A DNA stretch of 64,000 nt from Treponema sp. OMZ 787 (GTDB lineage: Bacteria; Spirochaetota; Spirochaetia; Treponematales; Treponemataceae), in NCBI RefSeq assembly GCF_024181225.1, contig NZ_CP051198.1:1116001-1180000 (forward strand). Direction: 5' to 3'. Positions 1 to 7,616 of the stretch are shown here, one piece after another. The notes below the pieces were generated by a model, which searched no databases, was not told the DNA's origin, and saw only the letters and a list, made by a program, of their open reading frames with translations. Numbering within the stretch: the first letter of the stretch is position 1; every line of letters starts with the position of its first letter. A program made the position numbers and the translations under genes.

Positions 1-490
1 TTTTAAACTCCTTGCCCTCCCTCTTGCTCAAAACCTTTCCGGCGGAGAGGCTTACGATAGACCTAAGGTCTTGGACGTTTTAAAGAAGGCTGATCTTGAT
101 CTTTCTAAGTTTAAAAAAGAGGAAGAAACTTATCTTTATAAAAACTTTGATGATGAGGGCGTAAATATTTCGGGCGGGGAAGGCCAAAAAATTGCAATAG
201 CCCGTGCCCTTTATAAGGATGCTCCCTTTATAATCTTGGACGAACCTACAGCCGCCCTCGACCCCATTGCCGAAGCCGAAATATACTCCAAATTCGACGG
301 CCTTGTAAAAAACAAAACCTCCCTTTATATTTCGCACCGCCTTTCCTCGTGTCAGTTTTGCTCCCATATCTTGGTCTTTGATGAAGGCCGAATAGTCCAA
401 GAAGGCAGCCACGAAGAGCTTTTAGCTGAACAAGGCCTTTACAATAAATTATGGAACGCCCAAGCCCAATATTATCAAGACAAATCTTGA
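1..490 (+). CDS. ABC exporter ATP-binding domain, 3' part only
   Basis: This is the C-terminal end of an ABC transporter ATPase; the start lies before the window and the frame is open from base 2. Visible are the signature loop (NISGGEGQKIAIARAL), Walker B (FIILDEPTAALD) and the switch histidine (SLYISHRLSS). The order and the C-terminal 'VFDEGRIVQEGSHEELL' are typical of the exporter type with a fused membrane domain (MsbA/LmrA-like), but that domain is outside the window. The substrate cannot be read. A TTG at 71 could look like a start but lies inside the domain. The TGA stop (488-490) overlaps the -35 box of the following selC gene. Confidence 0.9.
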   Translation, partial: FKLLALPLAQNLSGGEAYDRPKVLDVLKKADLDLSKFKKEEETYLYKNFDDEGVNISGGEGQKIAIARALYKDAPFIILDEPTAALDPIAEAEIYSKFDGLVKNKTSLYISHRLSSCQFCSHILVFDEGRIVQEGSHEELLAEQGLYNKLWNAQAQYYQDKS

Positions 491-515
491 CAAAGGCTTT
501 GATTTTGTGTATATT
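487..515 (+). promoter_or_regulatory. selC promoter overlapping upstream stop codon
   Basis: TTGACA at 487-492, a 17-base spacer and TATATT at 510-515. The predicted start at about 522 is the first base of the tRNA. The -35 box contains the TGA stop of the ABC gene. Confidence 0.7.
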
Positions 516-521
516 CATTGC

Positions 522-610
522 GGAAGCAGATGGGGTCTGGTGGCTCCCGCGGTCTTCAAAACCGTAGGTTGCATAATTCGCAATGGCAGGTTCGATTCCT
601 GCCTCTTCCG
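522..610 (+). tRNA. selC: tRNA-Sec (anticodon TCA)
   Basis: Selenocysteine tRNA, which reads UGA codons that carry a SECIS element. The fold shows the hallmarks: a 6-bp D stem (GGGGTC with GGCTCC around a TGGT loop), anticodon TCA at 556-558 in a CTTCAAA loop, a long variable arm (TTGC/GCAA) and a T arm GCAGG-TTCGATT-CCTGC. The discriminator is G610 and no CCA is encoded. The acceptor pairs GGAAG with CTTCC, but its inner part has two mismatches (C527 with T604, A528 with C603), which is unusual for the 8-bp acceptor of this tRNA. It is transcribed from its own promoter immediately upstream. It implies that the organism makes selenoproteins; none was recognised in this window. Confidence 0.92.
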
Positions 611-658
611 TATTTCTTCCTTCCTAAAAATAGTGAAAAACCTTTATCCCCAAGGTAG

Positions 659-687
659 TTGATTTTTTTTTCATAATAATTCATAAT
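659..687 (+). promoter_or_regulatory. metG promoter, leaderless geometry
   Basis: TTGATT at 659-664, a 17-base spacer and CATAAT at 682-687. The predicted start (about 694-695) falls at the metG ATG, and no Shine-Dalgarno sequence is visible before it. Confidence 0.55.
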
Positions 688-694
688 CCTCTTT

Positions 695-3079
695 ATGAAA
701 CGAAAATTAGTAACCTCGGCTTTGCCTTATGTAAACAATTTTCCCCATCTGGGAAATTTAATTCAAGTATTATCCGCTGATGTTTTTGCACGATTTTGCC
801 GCCTAAAAGAATATGAAACCCTTTATATATGCGGCACCGACGAATATGGAACTGCAACCGAAACAAAGGCTGCAGAAGAAAATAAGAGCCCCGAAGAGCT
901 CTGTTCATTCTATCACGCTATCCATGCGGATATCTACAACTGGTTCAATATTGCTTTCGACTACTTTGGAAGAACTTCAACTCCTCAACAGACGGAAATA
1001 ACTCAGGGCATTTTTAATGACCTAGATAAAAACGGGTATATTACCGAACACACAATAGAGCAGCTTTACTGCCCCTCATGTAAGCGTTTTTTGGCCGACC
1101 GCTATGTGCTGGGTACCTGCCCCTCCTGTTCCTATGACGGAGCTAGGGGCGATCAGTGCGAGCATTGCGGAAAGCTCTTAGATCCTACCGATTTAAGAGA
1201 ACCGCGTTGCTCCTCCTGCGGGGCTTCGCCTGAACTGCGCTCTACAACCCATCTTTATATAAATCTTCCTAAAATCGTACCCGAATACGAAAAATGGATG
1301 CCTAAAACGGCAGAGGAAGGCCGCTGGTCAAACAATGCCCTTCAAATGTCAAAAAGCTGGCTGCGCGACGGGCTTCAGGAAAGGGCTATCACAAGGGATC
1401 TTAAATGGGGAATCCCCGTACCCAAAAAAGGCTTTGAAGACAAGGTCTTTTATGTATGGTTTGACGCACCCATAGGCTATATTTCTATTACAAAGTGCTG
1501 GGCCGACCTTGCAGGCAAGGATTGGAAGGCCTGGTGGCTTGATCAAAAAGATGTTGAGCTTTTTCAATTTATCGGAAAGGACAATATCCCCTTCCATACG
1601 GTAATCTTCCCTTGTTCTCTCCTGGGTTCCGGCAAAAACTGGACAAAGCTTTTCCATATGTCGGGAACCGAATACCTCAATTACGAGAGCGGAAAGTTCT
1701 CAAAATCGAAGGGTGTGGGCGTTTTCGGAAACGATGCCAAAGAATCCGGTATCCCTGCCGATATGTGGAGGTTCTACATCTTTTATAACCGCCCCGAAAA
1801 GAACGACACCCAGTTTACATGGAAGGATTTTCAGGAGAGGGTAAACAGCGAGCTTATCGGAAACCTCTGCAATCTTGTAAACAGGACGGCAACCTTTGTT
1901 CACCGTTACTATGAGGGTAAAATACCTCAAGTTGACGGAACAAAATCGGCTAGGGACGACATAAGAAATATGGTGCAATCTTTAAGAGATGCTGCTTCTG
2001 CAAGCTTCAAAAAGATAACCTGCCTTTCCGACTGGGCGGAACTTAGGGACTCCTTCCATGAGGTCTTTGCTCTTTCTTCCGTTGCAAACAAGGCCTTTCA
2101 GGATGGAGAGCCTTGGAAGAGGCGTGAAACCGATCCCGAATATGCCGAAGCTCTTATGGCTGAACTTTGCTACCTCATAAAAGATATTTTAATCTTAATC
2201 CATCCATATATGCCCCAATACGCCGATCAGGCCGCAGGCTTTTTCGGTCAAAAGATTTGGTCCGGCAACATATTTGACGGCAAAGCCCCGCAATTCAATA
2301 AGCCTGACGGAGCTTTCCTTACATGGAAAAATTTGGGCGAAAGGGAAGGGCTTAAAACAATAGAAAACCCCGTAATAATTTTTAAAACCCTTGAAAATAA
2401 GGCCATAGATGCTTACAGGGAGCGTTATTCGGGAAGTCAAAAGGACAGAAAAAAAGCGGAAGAATGCTGTTCTTCAAAAGCCGATAAAAAAGCAGGCTCC
2501 TCAAAGTCCGATGCTCCTGCCGCATCCGAAAAAGAAGAAAAACTCTCTCCTGCAGAGCTCTTTTCAAAGAAGATTGCCTTAAAAACGGCTAAGGTAGTTT
2601 CTGTTGAAAGGCATCCCGATGCGGATAAGCTCTACATCGAAAAGCTCGATGACGGCTCAGGAGAAGAGCGAACAATCCTTTCAGGTCTCGTTCCCTTTTT
2701 AAAAGAGGAAGAAATCTTAGGTAAGACTGTCATAATTGCCGACAACCTAAAACCTCGAAAAATGCGCGGTATCGAATCTAGGGGAATGCTTTTGGCGGCA
2801 AGCTGGTATGATGAAGAAGAAAAAGAACATGTCGAACTTCTCGAAGCTCCTTGGGCGGCTCCCGGCACTACCGTAATCCTTGAAGGCGATGCAGATCCTT
2901 CCGATACTGAGGCAGTAAAAGCCTTTTATGCACAAAAGCCTGCCGCAATAGATGCCGACACATTCTTTGCCGCTCCCATATTAATAGAAGATTATATTCC
3001 TAAAATTGAGGGCAAAAAACTTTTAGTTGCCGGAAAAGAAATGAAGCTTGAAAAGGTAAAAACCGGAGAAGCCGGCTAG
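695..3079 (+). CDS. metG: methionyl-tRNA synthetase with C-terminal tRNA-binding domain
   Basis: Charges tRNA-Met with methionine in the cytoplasm. The class I signatures are present: the HIGH-type motif FPHLGN near residue 16 and the KMSKS-type FSKSKG near residue 337. A cysteine-rich zinc knuckle region (four CxxC pairs, residues about 128-178) lies in the connective domain. Residues from about 630 form an EMAP/Trbp111-like OB-fold domain (DADKLYIEKLDDGSGEERTI). At 794 aa it is longer than the usual 550-680 aa, because of a Lys/Ser/Ala-rich linker (about 590-630) and an extended C-terminus. The gene is monocistronic between selC and a strong terminator. There is no Shine-Dalgarno; the promoter places the transcript start at the ATG. 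Confidence 0.96.
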   Translation: MKRKLVTSALPYVNNFPHLGNLIQVLSADVFARFCRLKEYETLYICGTDEYGTATETKAAEENKSPEELCSFYHAIHADIYNWFNIAFDYFGRTSTPQQTEITQGIFNDLDKNGYITEHTIEQLYCPSCKRFLADRYVLGTCPSCSYDGARGDQCEHCGKLLDPTDLREPRCSSCGASPELRSTTHLYINLPKIVPEYEKWMPKTAEEGRWSNNALQMSKSWLRDGLQERAITRDLKWGIPVPKKGFEDKVFYVWFDAPIGYISITKCWADLAGKDWKAWWLDQKDVELFQFIGKDNIPFHTVIFPCSLLGSGKNWTKLFHMSGTEYLNYESGKFSKSKGVGVFGNDAKESGIPADMWRFYIFYNRPEKNDTQFTWKDFQERVNSELIGNLCNLVNRTATFVHRYYEGKIPQVDGTKSARDDIRNMVQSLRDAASASFKKITCLSDWAELRDSFHEVFALSSVANKAFQDGEPWKRRETDPEYAEALMAELCYLIKDILILIHPYMPQYADQAAGFFGQKIWSGNIFDGKAPQFNKPDGAFLTWKNLGEREGLKTIENPVIIFKTLENKAIDAYRERYSGSQKDRKKAEECCSSKADKKAGSSKSDAPAASEKEEKLSPAELFSKKIALKTAKVVSVERHPDADKLYIEKLDDGSGEERTILSGLVPFLKEEEILGKTVIIADNLKPRKMRGIESRGMLLAASWYDEEEKEHVELLEAPWAAPGTTVILEGDADPSDTEAVKAFYAQKPAAIDADTFFAAPILIEDYIPKIEGKKLLVAGKEMKLEKVKTGEAG

Positions 3080-3094
3080 GCCGGTTATCGTTAA

Positions 3095-3132
3095 AAAAGG
3101 GATGCTCCTTTCGGATGCATCCCTTTTGTTTT
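3095..3132. terminator. bidirectional terminator between metG and the opp operon
   Basis: An 11-bp perfect stem, AAAAGGGATGC with GCATCCCTTTT, and an 11-base loop. T runs follow on both strands, as expected between convergent genes. Confidence 0.85.
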
Positions 3133-3137
3133 AAGTC

Positions 3138-3347
3138 TTAACCGAATAAAAACATCGATATAAGATAGTAGGCTAAAAGGCAGATTACAGCGATAGGCAC
3201 TAAGGTAGTAAAAGCTGCAATTATTATTGCAAGAAAATCTCCTTTTTCAAGAGGCTGATTTTCTCTAAGCTCATTTAGCTCTTCCATTTCTTCTATAGCT
3301 TGCCGTTTGCCGGATTTTAAGCTATGTTCATTATTTCTAAAAAACAT
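3138..3347 (-). CDS. small single-span membrane protein at the end of the opp operon
   Basis: 69 aa with a charged N-terminus (about residues 1-36, Glu/Lys-rich) and one strongly hydrophobic segment at about 39-66 (AIIIAAFTTLVPIAVICLLA). Its ATG overlaps the oppF stop codon (TAATG), so translation is probably coupled to oppF. No family recognised. Position and coupling suggest an accessory subunit of the peptide importer or a membrane-anchored helper, but nothing in the sequence proves that. Confidence 0.7.
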   Translation of the reverse strand: MFFRNNEHSLKSGKRQAIEEMEELNELRENQPLEKGDFLAIIIAAFTTLVPIAVICLLAYYLISMFLFG

Positions 3348-4504
3348 TACAGTTCGGCTCCGCTAAAGTGACAGGCTACAAAATGTCCCGGCTTTTCTTC
3401 CTTAAATTGAGGAATTTCGCGTTTGCATATATCCTTTGCAATAGGGCACCGTGTATGAAATTTACAGCCTGTGGGCGTAATAATGTTGGATGGAATATCT
3501 CCTTCCAATAGAATTCGCCTCTTTGTCCTCATCTTCTGCAAGTCAGTTTCGGGAATTGCCGAAAGAAGAACCTTTGTATAAGGATGAAGAGGATTAGCGT
3601 ATAATTCTTTTTTATCGGTAAATTCTACCATGTTTCCCAAATACATAACACCGATTCTATCGCTTATGTGCTTTACAACCGAAAGGTCATGCGAAATAAA
3701 CAAATAGGATAGGTGGAATTCCTTTTGCAAGTCATTTAGAAGGTTGATGATCTGAGATTGGATTGATACGTCCAAGGCAGAAACCGCCTCATCGCATACT
3801 ATGAATTTAGGCTTTAAGGCCAGGGCTCGGGCTATACCGACACGCTGCCTTTGACCGCCTGAAAATTCGTGAGGATACCTGTAAATCATGTAATCTGCCA
3901 AACCGCAGGTATTCATTATCTTCTTTACATATTTTTCGTATTCGGGATCTTTCTTTTTGAACATTCCGTGTTCAAGTAAGGCCTCTCCTATGATCTGTCC
4001 TACAGTCATCTTAGGATTAAGAGAGGAGTAGGGGTCTTGGAAGATAATCTGCATTTTTTTTCTTAAGGGCATCATTTGAGTCACAGTATAATTTGTAATG
4101 TTTTCACCCTCAAAAAAGATTTCGCCGGCAGTCGGTTTATACAGCTTGAGTATTGTCCTTCCTAAGGTGGATTTTCCGCAGCCTGATTCTCCTACGAGGC
4201 CTACGGTTTCTCCTTCGTATATAACGAGGTCTATACCGTCATTGGCTATTACGCACAAGTTTTGACCGTGTAGGGACGAATATGTTTCATAGTCCAAAAC
4301 GAGGTCTGTAAGCTCCTTGCCGAGATCTTTGCCGCTTTTATGCATTTCAACAATCTGATGTATATCCGCCTCAGCATTGAACATTTTTTTGTAAAGTTCT
4401 ATAGCTTCGTTTGCTGTTCTTTTGAGATTTTTCCTCTCATTGCGTGTTTTTCCGGTAGGAAAATACTGTTTAAGGCCCCGAGTTTCCAATAATATCTTAC
4501 TCAT
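3347..4504 (-). CDS. oppF: oligopeptide ABC transporter ATPase OppF
   Basis: One of the two ATPases that power oligopeptide import. Walker A GESGCGKSTLGRT, signature FSGGQRQRVGIARAL, Walker B KFIVCDEAVSALD and the C-terminal oligopeptide-transporter extension with Cys residues (GCKFHTRCPIAKDICKRE) are all present. Odd: between the first strand (residues 1-14) and Walker A there is an insertion of roughly 60 residues, predicted helical and charged, so the protein is 385 aa against about 310-330 usual for the family. It starts with an AGGAGG Shine-Dalgarno and overlaps oppD by 8 bases. Confidence 0.93.
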   Translation of the reverse strand: MSKILLETRGLKQYFPTGKTRNERKNLKRTANEAIELYKKMFNAEADIHQIVEMHKSGKDLGKELTDLVLDYETYSSLHGQNLCVIANDGIDLVIYEGETVGLVGESGCGKSTLGRTILKLYKPTAGEIFFEGENITNYTVTQMMPLRKKMQIIFQDPYSSLNPKMTVGQIIGEALLEHGMFKKKDPEYEKYVKKIMNTCGLADYMIYRYPHEFSGGQRQRVGIARALALKPKFIVCDEAVSALDVSIQSQIINLLNDLQKEFHLSYLFISHDLSVVKHISDRIGVMYLGNMVEFTDKKELYANPLHPYTKVLLSAIPETDLQKMRTKRRILLEGDIPSNIITPTGCKFHTRCPIAKDICKREIPQFKEEKPGHFVACHFSGAEL

Positions 4505-5489
4505 GTCTACCTCCTGATTTCGGATAAAAGCATCTGATTAAGTGTCCTTCTTCTACTTCAACCAATTCGGGCTTTTCGTTTCGGCATTTGTCGGTTGCAT
4601 ACTCACATCTTGTCGAAAATCTGCATCCCTTGGGAAGTTTAAGAGGATGGGGTACGCTTCCTTGAATTTGAGCGAGATATTCTACTTCTTCATCCAAGAG
4701 GGGAATTGACTCAAGCAAGCCTTCCTTGTAGGGATGAGAGAATTGAGTTTTTCGGTCAAAGATAACATCTACAGGGGCTCTTTCAACGATTTCTCCTGTG
4801 TACATTACGGCAACATCATCGGCCAATTCTGCAATAGCTCCCAAGTCGTGGGTTATAAACATGATGGCTGTGTTGTGTTTTTTCTTTAAATCGTTCATTA
4901 ACTTAAAGATCTGGGCCTGTATCGTAACATCAAGGGCTGTTGTAGGTTCGTCAGCTATCAAAAGGCGTGGTTCGCAGGCTAATGCCATGGCAATCATTAC
5001 ACGCTGCCTCATTCCTCCCGAAAGCTGGAAGGGATAGTTATAAACTACGTTTTCAGGATTGGGGATTTTTACTTCCCGCAAAAGATCTATGGCGGCATTC
5101 CAAGCCTCTTTTTTCGACATATGCTGATGAAGGATTAAGGGTTCACTAAGCTGCCTGCCTACCCTGTGAACAGGGTTAAGAGAGGTCATGGGTTCTTGAA
5201 ATATCATGGATATGTCGTTACCCCTTATCTTTCTTATTTCTTTTTTGCCGAAATTTACAAGGTTTTTTCCTTCAAAATTTATTTCTCCTTGAACAATGCG
5301 TCCGGGATATTCCAATAAATTGAGAATACTGAATGCAGTAATAGACTTGCCGGAACCTGATTCTCCTACTATTCCTAAGGTTTTACCGGCTTCAATAGTA
5401 AAATCTACACCTTGAACGGCTTTTACCGTACCCTTGTTTGTAAAAAAGTATGTATGTAAATTTTTAACTTCAAGCAGGGGTTTTTTCAT
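4497..5489 (-). CDS. oppD: oligopeptide ABC transporter ATPase OppD
   Basis: Second ATPase of the importer, 330 aa, the normal size. Walker A GESGSGKSITAFS, signature LSGGMRQRVMIAMAL, Walker B LLIADEPTTALD, H-loop IMFITHDLG, and the C-terminal domain PKGCRFSTRCEYATDKCRNE seen in Opp/Dpp ATPases. An AAGGAGG Shine-Dalgarno precedes the ATG. It overlaps oppC by 4 bases (ATGA type), so the genes are translationally coupled. Confidence 0.94.
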   Translation of the reverse strand: MKKPLLEVKNLHTYFFTNKGTVKAVQGVDFTIEAGKTLGIVGESGSGKSITAFSILNLLEYPGRIVQGEINFEGKNLVNFGKKEIRKIRGNDISMIFQEPMTSLNPVHRVGRQLSEPLILHQHMSKKEAWNAAIDLLREVKIPNPENVVYNYPFQLSGGMRQRVMIAMALACEPRLLIADEPTTALDVTIQAQIFKLMNDLKKKHNTAIMFITHDLGAIAELADDVAVMYTGEIVERAPVDVIFDRKTQFSHPYKEGLLESIPLLDEEVEYLAQIQGSVPHPLKLPKGCRFSTRCEYATDKCRNEKPELVEVEEGHLIRCFYPKSGGRHE

Positions 5490-6499
5490 ACAGCCGCCTC
5501 CTTTACCGCTTGTTTAGCTTGTTTTGCAAGAGCCTTTTCTTCTTTGCGTCTGGCCCTGGCTTCTTTTCTCTGTTTTTTTGTTGTATATTCGGCTTTCGGG
5601 TCGATAGAATCTCTAAGCCCTTCGCCTACGAGATTTATACTCATTATAAACAAAAAGAGCATTGTTCCGGGAAATACCCAAATCCACCAAAAGGCTCTAA
5701 GGTTTGTGCTGTTTTCTGCAGCCTTGGATAAAAGAGCTCCCCATGTCGGAATAGGTTCGGTTACAGATAAGTTTAAAAATGATAAGAAAGATTCGGTTAA
5801 AATTGAGGAAGCAAAGGTAAGGGTTGCCGATACTACAACAGTCGGCAATACGTTAGGAACAAGGTGGCGTAAAATTTGGTTCCGTCTTTTTATACCTAAT
5901 GCCCTTGTGGCTACAATAAATTCCTGCTCTCTTAGTGCTAGGATTTGCCCCCGTATCAAGCGGGCAAGTCCTGTCCAGCTTAAAAGTCCTAAGATTATAA
6001 CTATTACATATAGCCTGAACTCAGGCGGACTTTCTCTGAATATTGCCGAAATTGTATAGGCAATCGCCAAGAACGGGAATGAGGAAAGTATTTCTATAAG
6101 CCTCATAATAATATTATCAACCCGTCCGCCGAAAAAACCGGCAATTGCACCCATGGTTAAACCTATAGTTACTCCCATAAATGTGGATAAAAAACCTACT
6201 TGTAAAGAAATCCATCCGCCTTCAAGAACTCTCATAAAGGTGTCTCTTCCGTATTTATCTGTTCCGAACGGATGTGCCCAAGATGGGGGATTATTCCTCA
6301 ATGTAGGATCGGTTTTTGCAAAGTCATAGCCTGTGAATTTGGTGTAAAAATGCGTTACTATAACAAGGAGAACTATAGTAACAAACATATAAAAGCCTAT
6401 CATTGCAAGCCTGTTATTTTTGAATTTGATCCTTATTTGTTGTGTCGGGGATAGAATAACCTCATCTTTTTCGCTGAAATTTTTGTCTTCGTTAGTCAT
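5486..6499 (-). CDS. oppC: oligopeptide ABC transporter permease OppC
   Basis: Inner-membrane permease subunit, 337 aa. N-terminal OppC-type segment (FKNNRLAMIGFYMFVTIVLL), six membrane spans, and the permease EAA-type loop (ATRALGIKRRNQILRHLVPN). The extracytoplasmic stretch 'PFGTDKYGRDTFMR' is characteristic of OppC/DppC. The C-terminus is extended by a Lys/Ala-rich tail (about residues 310-337). AAGG Shine-Dalgarno; two bases separate it from oppB. Confidence 0.94.
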   Translation of the reverse strand: MTNEDKNFSEKDEVILSPTQQIRIKFKNNRLAMIGFYMFVTIVLLVIVTHFYTKFTGYDFAKTDPTLRNNPPSWAHPFGTDKYGRDTFMRVLEGGWISLQVGFLSTFMGVTIGLTMGAIAGFFGGRVDNIIMRLIEILSSFPFLAIAYTISAIFRESPPEFRLYVIVIILGLLSWTGLARLIRGQILALREQEFIVATRALGIKRRNQILRHLVPNVLPTVVVSATLTFASSILTESFLSFLNLSVTEPIPTWGALLSKAAENSTNLRAFWWIWVFPGTMLFLFIMSINLVGEGLRDSIDPKAEYTTKKQRKEARARRKEEKALAKQAKQAVKEAAV

Positions 6500-6501
6500 T
6501 T

Positions 6502-7527
6502 TTAAACCTTTCCTTCCCGAATTCTCGGATCTACAATCATATATCCTACATCTATAAATATATTTCCTAATAATGTAAGAAGCCCAAAAAACAATAGAAC
6601 AGTCTGCAATACAGCCCTGTCCTTAAAGCCGTATGCATAATTCATCAGTAATCCCATTCCGGGGTAAGCGAATATTTTTTCGACAACTATAGAACCGCCG
6701 AAAAGACTGGGGATGTATAAACCTATGAGGGTAACAACCGGTATCAATGCATTTTGGAAGGCGTGTCTATATATAACTACCTTTTCTGCAAGACCCTTTG
6801 CTCTTGCCGTCCTTATATAATCGGATTTTAAGATTTCTATCATAGCTGATCTTATGTATCTTATAAGACCTACAAGGGAGGTAAGAACAACTACTGTTAC
6901 CGGCAGTATTATATAATGCCAGTCAGGCAGAACTCCTCTTGGATCCGACATCCCGGAAAAAGGCAGAATTTTCATAAAAATAACGAATATCATAATTAAA
7001 AGCAATGCCAAAAAAAACGAAGGCAGAGATATTCCTATTATTGTAAGCACCGTTACGATTTTATCAAAAAAGCTGTTCTTTTTTACGGCTGCCGTAATTC
7101 CAAGCGGAATTGAAATTAAAAAGGCTAAAAGAAAGCCTCTTATATTTATTTTAAAAGATCTTCCTATGTAAGTTCCGATAAATTCGTTTACCGGTTTATT
7201 GTATTTTACCGAATAACCGAATTCTCCCCTGAATGTATCTCCCATCCATAAAAAATACCTTTCAATGGGCCCTTTATCATATCCTAAAAATTTTCTCATG
7301 TTTTCTACATAAAGCGCTTTTTCTTCAGGTGTCATAGCCTTGGTCTTTTCGGGATCAAGCATCGCCAGAATAGGATCTCCCGGCATCAGGTTAATAAGTA
7401 TAAAGATCGCAATCGACATAATTATTAATACGGGGATTATTGATACTAAACGCTTGAAGATATATCGAATATATGGAAAAAGGATTTCAAACAGCGACTT
7501 TGAACCGCTGACACTATTATTTGCCAT
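6502..7527 (-). CDS. oppB: oligopeptide ABC transporter permease OppB
   Basis: Inner-membrane permease subunit, 341 aa. The N-terminal 'IFKRLVSIIPVLIIMSIAIF' span, the loop 'LMPGDPI' and the C-terminal EAA-type loop (TARAKGLAEKVVIYRHAFQN) followed by 'GGSIVVEKIFAYPGMG' are diagnostic of OppB/DppB. AAGGAG precedes the ATG by 6 bases. It lies downstream of an intrinsic terminator that separates it from oppA, so it should be expressed at a lower level than the binding protein. Confidence 0.94.
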   Translation of the reverse strand: MANNSVSGSKSLFEILFPYIRYIFKRLVSIIPVLIIMSIAIFILINLMPGDPILAMLDPEKTKAMTPEEKALYVENMRKFLGYDKGPIERYFLWMGDTFRGEFGYSVKYNKPVNEFIGTYIGRSFKINIRGFLLAFLISIPLGITAAVKKNSFFDKIVTVLTIIGISLPSFFLALLLIMIFVIFMKILPFSGMSDPRGVLPDWHYIILPVTVVVLTSLVGLIRYIRSAMIEILKSDYIRTARAKGLAEKVVIYRHAFQNALIPVVTLIGLYIPSLFGGSIVVEKIFAYPGMGLLMNYAYGFKDRAVLQTVLLFFGLLTLLGNIFIDVGYMIVDPRIREGKV

Positions 7528-7541
7528 AAAATCTCCTTTAG

Positions 7542-7586
7542 GTAAAAAATAAGACCTCCCGATTAAAAATAAACAAGAGGTCTTAT
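7542..7586 (-). terminator. leaky terminator between oppA and oppB
   Basis: On the minus strand, ATAAGACCTC (7586-7577) pairs perfectly with GAGGTCTTAT (7558-7549), followed by a run of six Ts. Its place inside an operon suggests partial read-through that sets the ratio of binding protein to permease. Confidence 0.75.
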
Positions 7587-7616
7587 GATTAAATTAAACA
7601 ATCAGTAATGCACTAA

